Assembly (NCBI RefSeq): GCF_037975245.1
Contig: NC_092575.1
Span: 20,843,841 to 20,907,840, forward strand
Direction: 5' to 3'
Length of the DNA: 64,000 nt
DNA from: Apostichopus japonicus
Lineage: Eukaryota; Echinodermata; Holothuroidea; Aspidochirotida; Stichopodidae
The notes under the pieces are model-generated. The model was not told the origin of the DNA. It searched no databases and saw nothing but the letters and a program-made list of their open reading frames with translations. The stretch's first letter is position 1. Every line of letters begins with the position of its first letter. The position numbers and the translations under genes are program-made. Shown here piece by piece: positions 28,041 through 37,116 of this stretch.

Positions 28041-28080
28041 TGAAGAAGAGCTGTGATAATGCTCGGAATATTTTGCAACA
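28040..28080 (+). ncRNA. Degenerate hammerhead-like remnant
   Basis: It reads CTGAAGA, then AGAGC..GCTC able to form a 4-bp stem II (with the same extra A as the 36.97-kb motif), then GGAA where a hammerhead needs GAAA. TTTTGCAACA further on resembles the 36.97-kb downstream flank. No stem I partner is left because the 5' side is TA repeat. I read it as a decayed relative of the 36.97-kb motif, not an active ribozyme. Confidence 0.4.
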
Positions 28081-28904
28081 GATTTAACGTTTTAAGCAAT
28101 TAAGTTAGAAATGAAAGTATCATTTTTTCCCTTTATCTCTTTTGAATATATCTTACTTTCCAACACACGCCAACAGACATGTCTACAAATATACATATAT
28201 ATAGATAGATAGATATATTATCATAGTTCCCTGTTGAGGCCCAAATTCCAAATATACAATACAGTCTGTCGCTAGTCTAGTTTATAGTTATAGTGTTATT
28301 CTTCTCTACTATAGTTCTTTTCTTTTCGTTTTAATGATGCTCTAGGTTCATTACCATATTCATGAGTTACCCAAAAACACCTGTGTCCCTCTAGGCATCC
28401 CTGTAATCGATAGAAAGGACTAGAGGGGGGTTCATAAATACTGCATAAGCTCCCGAAAGAACATATGTTGCTTCTTGTGCGCGAGTTAGAACAATATATC
28501 GTGTTATTAACAAGCTTTCCGGCAAAGAATTAAGACAACTCCAAAACACGGTTTTATACTTTAGAGAATTGGTTCAGAAACTCGTAGATAGAATTACCAA
28601 AAAAAAAAAACCGTTCTTTTTTCTTTCTTATTATTTAAAGAAAACCTGGTTGCGAAACTTTCCCAAATGCTGTAAAGATTATCAATTTTTAATTTCTTTT
28701 TTCAACTTTGAATATATAAATGTTTTTGTATTATAAGTTATTTCTGTTTGCAGATAATCTCTACTTGCTAGGCCGATGTTTATACGTTTACTTCGATATT
28801 AACATCTTTCGTAACTTTATTCTTTGTGTTTGAAAGCTAAAGAAGAAAGAAAACTAAGGAAGCTTAAAAGTGCCAACAGCATAAGAAAAACTTTGCCCAA
28901 TAAG

Positions 28905-29212
28905 TTGACATTTTTCAGTAAATTGTTTAGATAACAAGATAATATCTTGTCAAAATCAGCAAAATGTTGGATTGCTCAGTTGCTATAACTGATCATGAGC
29001 AAGTTAACAATTTTCTGCAAAATGTTTAATTGGCAACTGATCGTATCTCGTCAACTCAACATTTTTCTGCAAAACGTTCAAATGTTCACTTCATTCCAAC
29101 TGAGCAATTGAACAATCTTCTGCAAAATGTTTAATTGACAACTTATCGTATCTCGTCAATTCAACATTTTTTTCTGCAAAATGTTCAATTGCTCACTTCA
29201 TTCCAACTCTAG
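28905..29212. repeat. Tandem repeat of about 104 bp, about three units
   Basis: The blocks TTCTGCAAAATGTTTAATTG, CGTATCTCGTCAA and CAACATTTTTCTGCAAAA recur in order with a period near 104 bp (second and third units start near 29014 and 29118). The first unit is the most diverged. Each unit contains two TCTGCAAAA-type subunits, so the repeat itself grew from a shorter duplication. Confidence 0.75.
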
Positions 29213-29455
29213 CGCCCTCAATTTGTAGGTACATACAGTGACTATGCTCCCTGGTGTGTTGTCCGCCCACAAAATAACTCCATGAACAACCGATGAGTTC
29301 TTCCTAATGCTGCAAGCACTTCACGCGCACTACAATACTGCGTACTTGCAGGCAAATGCAGTTCTATAGTTGTCGTTATAACCCAGCGGTCAGGTCCAAA
29401 ACATTGTGCTGAATAGCGCCCTCGGACCAGGGAGTTGTTCCATAACAACTCCTTG
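29213..29455. other. Higher-GC block ending in a hairpin
   Basis: It starts and nearly ends with GCGCCCTC (29211 and 29417), and CTCCCTGG near the left end is mirrored by CCAGGGAG near the right end. This suggests a small inverted-end element. A perfect 10-bp-stem hairpin (GGAGTTGTT..AACAACTCC) lies at 29431-29452. No target duplication is evident. Confidence 0.35.
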
Positions 29456-29906
29456 CTCGGACAGCTATATTTTTTTTATAACATCTTGGGGCTTAGTACA
29501 GATACAATGCCACCATTAGTGTAGTGTATACATGCGACATTGTCGAGAAAAAGACCAACTAAGGTGACTTATTGTTGTTGTTGTTGTTGCAAATTTGCAT
29601 GTATCATTGCATTGTACTGATTCATACGTACTCGGATGAGTTAAAGAAGGTAAATTATAATAACGCTGGTGTAAAACGCATGATGATTGAAGGTGATTTT
29701 AGGCAATTTTGAAATTCCTAGGTGAAACAGGAAGATTTCGCATTGAGAGCTGACAGATAGGATCGGGAGGTTGTGGGGTGGGGGGGGGGGAGTGGAGGCT
29801 GGTAGTTAGGGATGGGGGATACTAAACTTTCACCTCTTCTAGCTTAAAATCTAAACTATCGAGGAAGGTAAATTTGTAACATTTGTAACTTTCATGACTT
29901 GTCAAA

Positions 29907-29909
<3 letters not shown>

Positions 29910-29987
<78 letters not shown>
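29910..29987. repeat. Pure (TA)n microsatellite
   Basis: About 77 bp of uninterrupted TA. Confidence 0.95.
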
Positions 29988-29989
<2 letters not shown>

Positions 29990-30614
29990 AAAACCTTTTT
30001 TCAAAACACATCGTTTACACATCAAGACCTCCCAAATGGAGAAAAAAAATAGACATATACTGGGGCAGTCGTGCATTACAAACATCTCTCTCTCTCTCTT
30101 CTCTATGAATATAAGCGAAACTGAGATGTTGGATATGCTTATGCTAATTCTCCTTTTAATAAAGATGTAACAATTCACGACGTTTGTTGTTGAGTGAAAG
30201 GATTGTCACCTTGAAAACGAATTTGATAATGAGCCTATACATCCCATTTGAGGCTTTTTGCACCTATTACTTTCCAGTAAATCATCCCGTCGGGACAGCT
30301 AGACTATTTTCCTGTAAGTTATTCGACTGTATAAAAGTCGTTACACCGTGAAAGGAAGATGACGAGAAGATGTGACTTTATATAGCCAACTTAAACATCG
30401 TATGATGCCAAGGTAAAATACAACACTTGTGTGGAAATCTATACCCGGGCACTGACACAAGCGCAGAAGCCAATCATGGTATCTTGTTTCGAATTTTGAA
30501 ATCAATATGATAGTGTCTTTAATAGTTCAAGTGCATTTCGTATTGTAAAGGTACAGCGAGGTCTTTCTACTGTGTAAACCTCGGTACAAATACCATGATG
30601 CAGAAATGTCATTT

Positions 30615-30647
<33 letters not shown>

Positions 30648-30865
30648 ATAGTTTAGTGCACTATAACTAATAACTATTCCGATGAAAGCGAGTTCAAGGA
30701 AGAAGAATTTTATTTTCATGAAGTGAAAAGTTTTGAGAGAAAATTAAATACATAGTCCTATTATAAAACAGAACTATAGTTTTGTTCGATACAGGTGACA
30801 ATCGCCTACAGTGGAATTACGACATTCCTTATCGGTTTCGAACCTCTGGACATACAATCAGCGTA
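29988..30865. other. Unassigned non-coding DNA
   Basis: Includes a TC run at 30084-30100 and a shorter TA/TG array at 30618-30650. No supported gene. Confidence 0.45.
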
Positions 30866-30984
30866 CATAGCCTAGTGGCTATAGGGTGTCCGCATATGGG
30901 CGGGAGGCTCGGGTTCGAATCCCGGTGGAGGCTGGAAGTTTTTTCACTGTTCTGGATTTTCCAACTCACTACGATTTCAATTAT
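30866..30984 (+). mobile_element. tRNA-derived SINE, family A, longer copy
   Basis: A box A-like TAGCCTAGTGGCTATAGGG (30868-30886) and a box B-like GGGTTCGAATCCC (30911-30923) sit about 25 bp apart, as expected for an internal pol III promoter. The body GGAGGCTGGAAGTTTTTTCA, CTGTTCTGGATTTTCC and ACTACGATTTCAA follows. The element ends in TA repeats. It shares the body and tail position with the copy at 26.25 kb. No tRNA cloverleaf closes. Confidence 0.8.
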
Positions 30985-31400
30985 ATATGTATATATATAT
31001 ATACATATATATAACACCGAAGTACCAAAATGGTTTTGAAAATTTGCCAAATGAAGGCCTCTATAATATGTCAAAACCTCCCTTTCTGCAATGGAGGTAT
31101 GTATGGAGGTATATATGCCTTGACAAGTTTAATCTCGTTACATAATATACCATATTACCGAAGTACCTGCACAAGTGCAAGCCCTGTTTTACGAGATTTG
31201 GTAGGAAACAGTGGTATACAAACGTCACAGATAGAGCGTCGCGAGTTCTGCTTCATATGAATATACGTTACGGTTCATCTGTATATGATAATTTAACCAA
31301 CCGAAGGTTTGACATATATATATATATATATCTATGAAAGAGTGTTTACGGATAAATAATTCATCATATGTATAGATTTACATAAAGAGTTACACTTTTT

Positions 31401-31407
31401 TTGTGTG

Positions 31408-31445
<38 letters not shown>
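31401..31445. repeat. (GT)n microsatellite
   Basis: About 45 bp of GT with one GC interruption. Confidence 0.95.
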
Positions 31446-33104
31446 ACAGCTTCCAATGATCTACAAACGAAAACGTTGCGAGGATTCTATTTCCAATAAC
31501 GTTTTACAAAGGCAGGGAAAATGAAGTACACGTGACTTGACCTCAGTATAGGGCTATATAAGTTAACCTATATCGACATCTTAAATTTATTCGGCCTACT
31601 TATGAGCAACATTTAAGTGAAAGAAAAGTAAAAAAAAAAAAAAAAAAAATAAGAAATTAAAAGAACGAGGTTACCTTTATAGATTCAACCCTTAAAATAG
31701 CTTCTTTGCCAACACTATGGTTTCCCGGCATACTTTCCACAAACTGACCGGAAGTTCCTTGAAAGAGAAAAGTCTGAAAACCACAGCAAACACAATAAAA
31801 AGAAGGAGAGAGAGGAAACTAGCTAGCTTCATGAATATGCATAAGAATTAGTTTACAAGATGTTTTTCGGGTTTTTTCCCACACCAGGTCCCCCCACTGC
31901 TCACTTCGGTTACAACTTAATCTCATGTAAAGCAGGAGGAATTTTTATTTGGTCTATTTCTGTAGGTTTCTATCTCTGTTGACCGCATCGAGGCTCAAAA
32001 CTGACAAACATTGACTTGAATATATCCTACGCGTCTTTTCCTTATTAGCATTTAAATAGGTTTCTCAGAAATATTCTAAGAGGTTATACCAGTTCTTAAT
32101 TAGGTTTTGGTTCCAAAAGATTGTTTACTGCTGCAACTGATAATCAAAATGTTTCACAAACATGAGCTTTATACCATAAGATGAGTACATTTAACTCAGG
32201 TGATTTCTATTTTGTAAGATGAACTTTGGATGAAATTAGGGCGCTAGGAGGTCTGTGTCAATCAAATCAAATACTACCGTATAGTTATCCTATCATATGT
32301 TTACAGTCTAGTGGTGTCAGTACAGAACTACATGGGAGGCAACTCTATGGTCAGTTTTGTTTCTCGCCCAGATTGACCCCTCCCCCCCCCAAAAAAAACT
32401 AGGAAAACTCGGTGCATTGTTTGTGCATTGCGATCGTAGAAAGCAGTGGCAAACGCGGACAATTTTCGGCTTCCGTATACTGCAGTTTTCTCTTCTATGT
32501 GCTACTGTTTGTGACAAGATTGCTAAAAGAAACACCATATATGATGGTGTAATATAGGTGTCGTATAATTTATCGTGAGAGAGTCCACCTACGGTTGGAG
32601 ACAATTCTCGCAGCTATGAAAACAGGCTCATGACTTGTGGTGTAAGATTAAGACGGAAGGTTTTCGCCGTTTGTTAATTCTGGTTAAAGCCTTGTTTGAA
32701 GGTGGGGGCGTTGGTTGAGTCTGTGGGCGGACCGGCTTCGACTTAAATAACAGTCACGTGCATTGGATTACAAAATGTGGGTTGGTAAGGGCATGAACTT
32801 TTAACACGGGCTTCAGGCGGATCAAAAACCTTTAAAAATTAGGGATGTGGCTGATGGGGTAGTTAAATGCGGCTGCCTTGTCGAGGGCCCGCTCAGGAGG
32901 ACCATGCCTAGCAAATGTATAGACGTCAAATGGTACGTTCCGAGGTACATCTATACATATAAATTAAGGTCTATAATTAGGTCTTAAACGCCAGCCAGGG
33001 TTACGCTAATAAATACTTTTCAATTTTGAAAAAAAACCCGCAGAAATCTCCAGACTAAACCCTTTTTCACATGACTACGATAGAGATGAAGTGGACATAC
33101 CTCC
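31446..33104. other. Unassigned non-coding DNA
   Basis: No supported gene. The block at about 32.6-32.95 kb is somewhat richer in GC than its flanks and may be an old element, but I found no ends or boxes. Confidence 0.45.
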
Positions 33105-33198
33105 CCCACCCCTCCCCTCCCCTCCCCTCCCCTCCCCTCCCCTCCCCTCCCCTCCCCTCCCCTCCCCTCCCCTCCCCTCCCCTCCCCTCCCCTCCCCC
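33105..33198. repeat. (CCCCT)n pentamer array
   Basis: About 18 near-perfect units of CCCCT. The minus strand is (AGGGG)n, with four G in every five bases, and should be able to form G-quadruplexes. The plus strand could form an i-motif. Confidence 0.95.
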
Positions 33199-33243
33199 TC
33201 CCGCCACACACCCATGCGCAGGTCCCGGAAATCTCATTCTTCA

Positions 33244-33648
33244 ACACAACACAATACCATACAATACAATACAATACAACACAACACAACACAATACAAT
33301 ACAACACAACACAATACAACACAACACAACACAACACAACACAATACAACACAAAACAATACAACACAACACAAAACAATACAACACAACACAATACAAC
33401 ACAACACAAAACAATACAACACAACACAAAACAATACAACACAACACAATACAACACAACACAAAACAATACAACACAACACAAAACAATACAACACAAC
33501 ACAATACAACACAACACAAAACAATACAACACAACACAAAACAATACAACACAACACAAAACAATACAACACAACACAATACAACACAACACAATACAAC
33601 ACAACACAAAACAATACAACACAACACAAAACAATACAATACAATAAA
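33244..33648. repeat. ACAAC/ACAAT/ACAAA pentamer array with higher-order pattern
   Basis: About 80 units of five bases, nearly all ACAAC, ACAAT or ACAAA. Variants are arranged in multi-unit blocks: ACAAAACAAT followed by ACAACACAAC recurs every 15 to 40 bp, so blocks have been duplicated as well as single units. Because there are no stops in several frames, frames of 130-260 residues of Cys-Val-Val-Leu or Asn-Thr-Thr-Gln type result. These are not genes. Confidence 0.95.
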
Positions 33649-34917
33649 TGGTAACTAGAATTCCAAACCATGCAGGTCCATTTTGAGGGGGGGGGGGGGT
33701 GGTGGTGGCGCGGATTGCAAAGTCGGCAATGACTATAACGTGGATCACAAAGTCGGTAATTACTATTATAAATTCATCCAACACGGCAACATACAGAAAC
33801 GCTGTACTCAAAGCCGAAGACTTCGTTGGTAATAATCATGTGGTCAGCGGCGGCTAGACTGTCATTGATAAGAAAGGTTGCTATTACTAAACTCGTAGGG
33901 TCGGCACTGTTTGTCAATGTTCTAGTAAAAGAACATTCAACACTGAGATAAAATTATCTTTAAATGTTAAAATATGTTGTGTTTGATACAGAATTTCTTA
34001 ACCCATACTATACAATAATCCATGCACCTGAAGCTTTGTAAGTTAGTTTATTATGTTGATAGGGGTAATAGAAGTTGGCTTTAAATAAATTTAAAAAAAA
34101 TATGGAAGCATGTCTTTAACAAAATTAACTGCTTGTACAACAGATGCCGTAGAAGGAACACATTTATTTTGTTTTATGTATTCTGAAATATAGTCTTCAT
34201 TTGACTACTCAAACAATGTATATAACATGCCAAACCTTACTCATTATATGAGTAGAACACCTGAGAAAGAATCTTACGCGGGTATCTACGAATTAATTAC
34301 GTTACACATTCAGAGTCTATGCATAATACGTTCTTCAATACCGCCCTAATTACCTTTCGGGGGGAAACATTTCATACTGCAGTTTTGATCTTCTTTCCTT
34401 CTCCCCTCCCCTCCCCACCCCGCCCCCACCCCGCCCCCCCTCTCTCTCTCTTTCTGAACTTTGCTTTTCTTTTTGTCTCTTTGACCAAGCATCCAGGGTT
34501 GGATTTTTATCTTCTTCGAGGACTCAAGAAGTACTTTTTACAAACCGCCCTAATGGATTTAATCGCAAAGCTCTAGAAATATCGAATGACGAAGTTAACC
34601 TTATCATTGAGTGTGGCTGACAAGAAACTTGAAACTTGTTCTGGCCATTGATGTTAACATGATATATGTAGATGAGGCGAGGAGTGATAGCTTTAAAGCA
34701 GTTGAGAAATCCTTAAAACTGTATTCCGGGGTGATTCTGAGTTGGTTGAATTAATTTGTTTTACGTTTAAAGATGTTATTCGAGGTTAAAAGTCCATTAT
34801 ACATACAATGGATAGTTCATAAGCTTGGCTAGTCAAGTTGCAACTAAACTGATGAGTAATGAAACAAAATTGAAAACCAAGTTCGTTTTATATAGTATGA
34901 TTAACATATATATATAT
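33649..34917. other. Unassigned non-coding DNA
   Basis: A run of 13 G followed by GGT repeats lies at 33686-33710 and a C-rich pyrimidine tract at 34396-34455. No gene is supported. Confidence 0.5.
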
Positions 34918-35000
34918 ATATATTATGTATTTATATATATATATGTGCTTATAGGTTGGGAGGATTTGGTCTAGAATATGAAAAACAGCTTTGGCTCTTC

Positions 35001-35080
<80 letters not shown>

Positions 35081-35165
35081 GAAGAGCCAAAGCTGTTTTT
35101 CATATTCTAGACCAAATCCTCCCAACCTATAAGCACATATATATATATATAAATACATAATATAT
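34918..35165. repeat. Long inverted repeat P1 with a TA-array core
   Basis: The arms (34918-35005 and 35076-35165) are exact reverse complements apart from a 2-bp length difference in a short internal TA run. They include GGTTGGGAGGATTTGGTC and AACAGCTTTGGCTCTTCC and their complements. The core is about 70 bp of pure TA, itself self-complementary, so the whole 248 bp could extrude as one hairpin. No coding sequence is present. It could be a head-to-head pair of retroelement ends or an assembly or amplification artefact. Confidence 0.9.
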
Positions 35166-35177
35166 GTATCCTGCAGA

Positions 35178-35897
35178 AATATCCTGCAGAAATAGACTTA
35201 ATTCAATTTGGCGGCTGCATACCATTATAATCGTTTAGACTTCATAGCATGATTCGTGACGTGAGGGCGTTGTGGTCAAGTCGTTAAGGCAGTGGACTTG
35301 TGATCTATGGATTACAGGTTCGAGCCCTGGCCAGATCATTACGTTGTGTCCTTGGGCAAGGCGCTTTATCTCCATTGCCTCTCTTCACCCAGGTGTATAA
35401 ATGGGGACTTGCGAGGTAACTTGTAAATATAGTTGTTTGCGCCGGTTTGTGGCTGCACCCTATGGGAAGTCCCCCGGGGACACGTGGTTGTGGTGCACTG
35501 TGGTGCCCCAGGAGAGATTGATTGAATTGTGCACACTTTGGTGTGTAGGTGTGACAAGTTACCAATGACCAGGGTTAAGTTGTAAAGTCGTGTGAGAGGG
35601 CCTTGGCCCTAAACAAGACTATAAACCTAAAATTAAATTAAATTAAATTAAATTCTTGAAGTTGATTAAATCCCTGGTGTTCACTTGAAAAGAACTTACA
35701 AGAGTTCATTCACACTAAGGTTATGCTATCATCATTGAATGTGCTTCTTAACGCGATCATTAATGTTGAGTAAATCCCTGATTTGTTTGCTCTAAAGTCC
35801 TCAATAGGAGTTTATTCACAGAAATAGACTGAATTCAATTTGGCGGCTGCATACCACTATAATCATTTATGCTTCATAACATGATTCTTTGAAGTTA
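35178..35897. repeat. Diverged local tandem repeat interrupted by a SINE
   Basis: AGAAATAGACT..AATTCAATTTGGCGGCTGC, CATACCA, TATAATC, TTCATA and CATGATTC occur at 35178-35257 and again at 35818-35893. A TTGA(T/G)TAAATCCCTG block occurs at 35662 and 35766. The left copy is broken after CATGATTC by SINE D and resumes after its tail with CTTGAAGTTGA. Confidence 0.65.
35258..35655 (+). mobile_element. tRNA-derived SINE, family D, apparently full length
   Basis: Box A-like GTGGTCAAGTCGTTAAGGC (35271-35289) and box B-like GGTTCGAGCCC (35319-35329) form an internal pol III promoter. They are followed by a GTGTCCTTGGGCAAGGCGCT block and CACCCAGGTGTATAAATGGG. Similar blocks are common in fish and invertebrate SINEs, as I recall. 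The element continues about 250 bp and ends in five AAATT units. It is inserted in a local tandem repeat, which gives a clean pre-insertion reference. It is the most complete SINE in the window. Confidence 0.85.
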
Positions 35898-36353
35898 TAT
35901 ATATAATTATATATATAACTGAGGCCAGTATATAGAAAGGATAGCACAAATGACATTACTTTACAGTTTCACTGCCGAACTTTATTGAAAAAGAGAGAGG
36001 AAAAACATAACTTTTTAATACGTTTTTTTTCTTCAAAAGTTGAGTCAGCTTCACAATTAAAAGAAATATACATTTGAATTACATCTTACTTGCTTTATCA
36101 ACAGATACTTAAAGGGATTCGAAGTAACCTTGATTAGAGGTTTGACTCCCATTGAGATTAATTTCTCAAATAGTACCCTGTTTTTTTTGTATTTTGTATC
36201 CATACGGTGATTATAAAGTCTACAAAGAAAATGTTTTTGTTGTGGTTCCTCTCAGTGTGGCCTTTATTATCTTAACATGTCTACATTATTACTAAAAAAA
36301 AAAAAAAAATTAATTTATCCAATTTAGACCATTTTCTCACCAAATGATGATTC

Positions 36354-36499
<146 letters not shown>

Positions 36500-36529
36500 A
36501 TACTAGATGAGACTAGTGGAACACTAGTA

Positions 36530-36573
36530 GTTGTAACTCGGAGTTTCACGCTTTATTGCGATCTTCAGACAAC
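36530..36573 (-). ncRNA. Hammerhead ribozyme-like motif, minus-strand arm of P2
   Basis: This is the exact mirror of the plus-strand motif because P2 is a perfect palindrome. The two are head to head, and their stem I 5' strands meet at the centre of symmetry. If the region is transcribed in either direction one copy would be in sense. However, the other arm would compete by forming a long hairpin. Confidence 0.5.
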
Positions 36574-36574
36574 T

Positions 36575-36618
36575 GTTGTCTGAAGATCGCAATAAAGCGT
36601 GAAACTCCGAGTTACAAC
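36575..36618 (+). ncRNA. Hammerhead ribozyme-like motif, plus-strand arm of P2
   Basis: Core CUGAAGA (36580-36586) fits the CUGANGA consensus and GAAA (36601-36604) the second core strand. Stem II is CGC/GCG with a six-base loop, flanked by a U-U mismatch where G-C is usual. Stem III is ACUC/GAGU around one base. The cleavage triplet is GUU, with the scissile bond after 36613. Stem I is GUUGU (36575-36579) with ACAAC (36614-36618), 5 bp. The stem II base mismatch may lower activity. Confidence 0.55.
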
Positions 36619-36712
36619 TACTAGTGTTCCACTAGTCTCATCTAGTATCAACATATATTCCGCTCTGTCCAATGGACATAGAGCACTCTGCGCCAAGATA
36701 GACGCCAACCTA

Positions 36713-36747
<35 letters not shown>

Positions 36748-36749
<2 letters not shown>

Positions 36750-36783
36750 TTGCAAGTATAAGTAATTAATTTGATTTCAATCG

Positions 36784-36787
<4 letters not shown>
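36748..36787. repeat. 41-bp direct repeat, right copy
   Basis: The right counterpart of the repeat at 36354-36394, with G to A at one position. It is followed by its own TA array to 36843, as the left copy is. Confidence 0.8.

Positions 36788-36843
<56 letters not shown>
36786..36843. repeat. (TA)n microsatellite
   Basis: About 58 bp of TA directly after the right direct-repeat copy. Confidence 0.95.
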
Positions 36844-36846
<3 letters not shown>

Positions 36847-36964
36847 AATAACGGAAAAACTGTTAAACAACTATGCTGCATTTAGAGAAAGGCTGGATCT
36901 CGAGTGAGATACAATAATTGAATTAGGTAAGTGATTGGAAGTAAAACAGCCAATGTTTGGTTTT

Positions 36965-37003
36965 TGCAGAGCTTTCGAGCAAAACTAGCTCTTCTTCAGT
37001 GCA
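36965..37003 (-). ncRNA. Hammerhead-like motif H3
   Basis: On the minus strand: stem I 5' strand UGCA (37003-37000), core CUGAAGA (36999-36993), stem II GAGC/GCUC with one extra A next to the core, GAAA (36976-36973), a minimal AGCU stem III, then C and the scissile site before UGCA (36968-36965). The latter pairs fully with the 5' strand. The very short self-complementary stem III resembles hammerheads reported in Penelope-like elements and SINE-like repeats. The bulged A makes activity uncertain. Confidence 0.45.
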
Positions 37004-37032
37004 TGATCACCGAAAGTGACAAGGAGTAGCAG

Positions 37033-37034
<2 letters not shown>

Positions 37035-37113
<79 letters not shown>
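37035..37113. repeat. Pure (TA)n microsatellite
   Basis: About 79 bp of TA, some 30 bp outside the H3 motif. Confidence 0.95.

Positions 37114-37116
<3 letters not shown>

Noticed and set aside
33020-33811. 263-residue minus-strand open frame rich in Cys, Val and Leu, and several 130-195-residue frames over the same place
   Set aside because: They are translations of two pentamer satellites. The absence of stop codons follows from the repeat unit, and frames are open on both strands at once.
34846-34862. A further hammerhead (CTGATGAG followed shortly by GAAAC)
   Set aside because: Only four bases separate the two core strands, so no stem II can form, and no stem I or III was found.
35258-35340. 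A functional tRNA gene
   Set aside because: The boxes are present but no cloverleaf closes. A 300-bp body and an AAATT tail show that it is a SINE.
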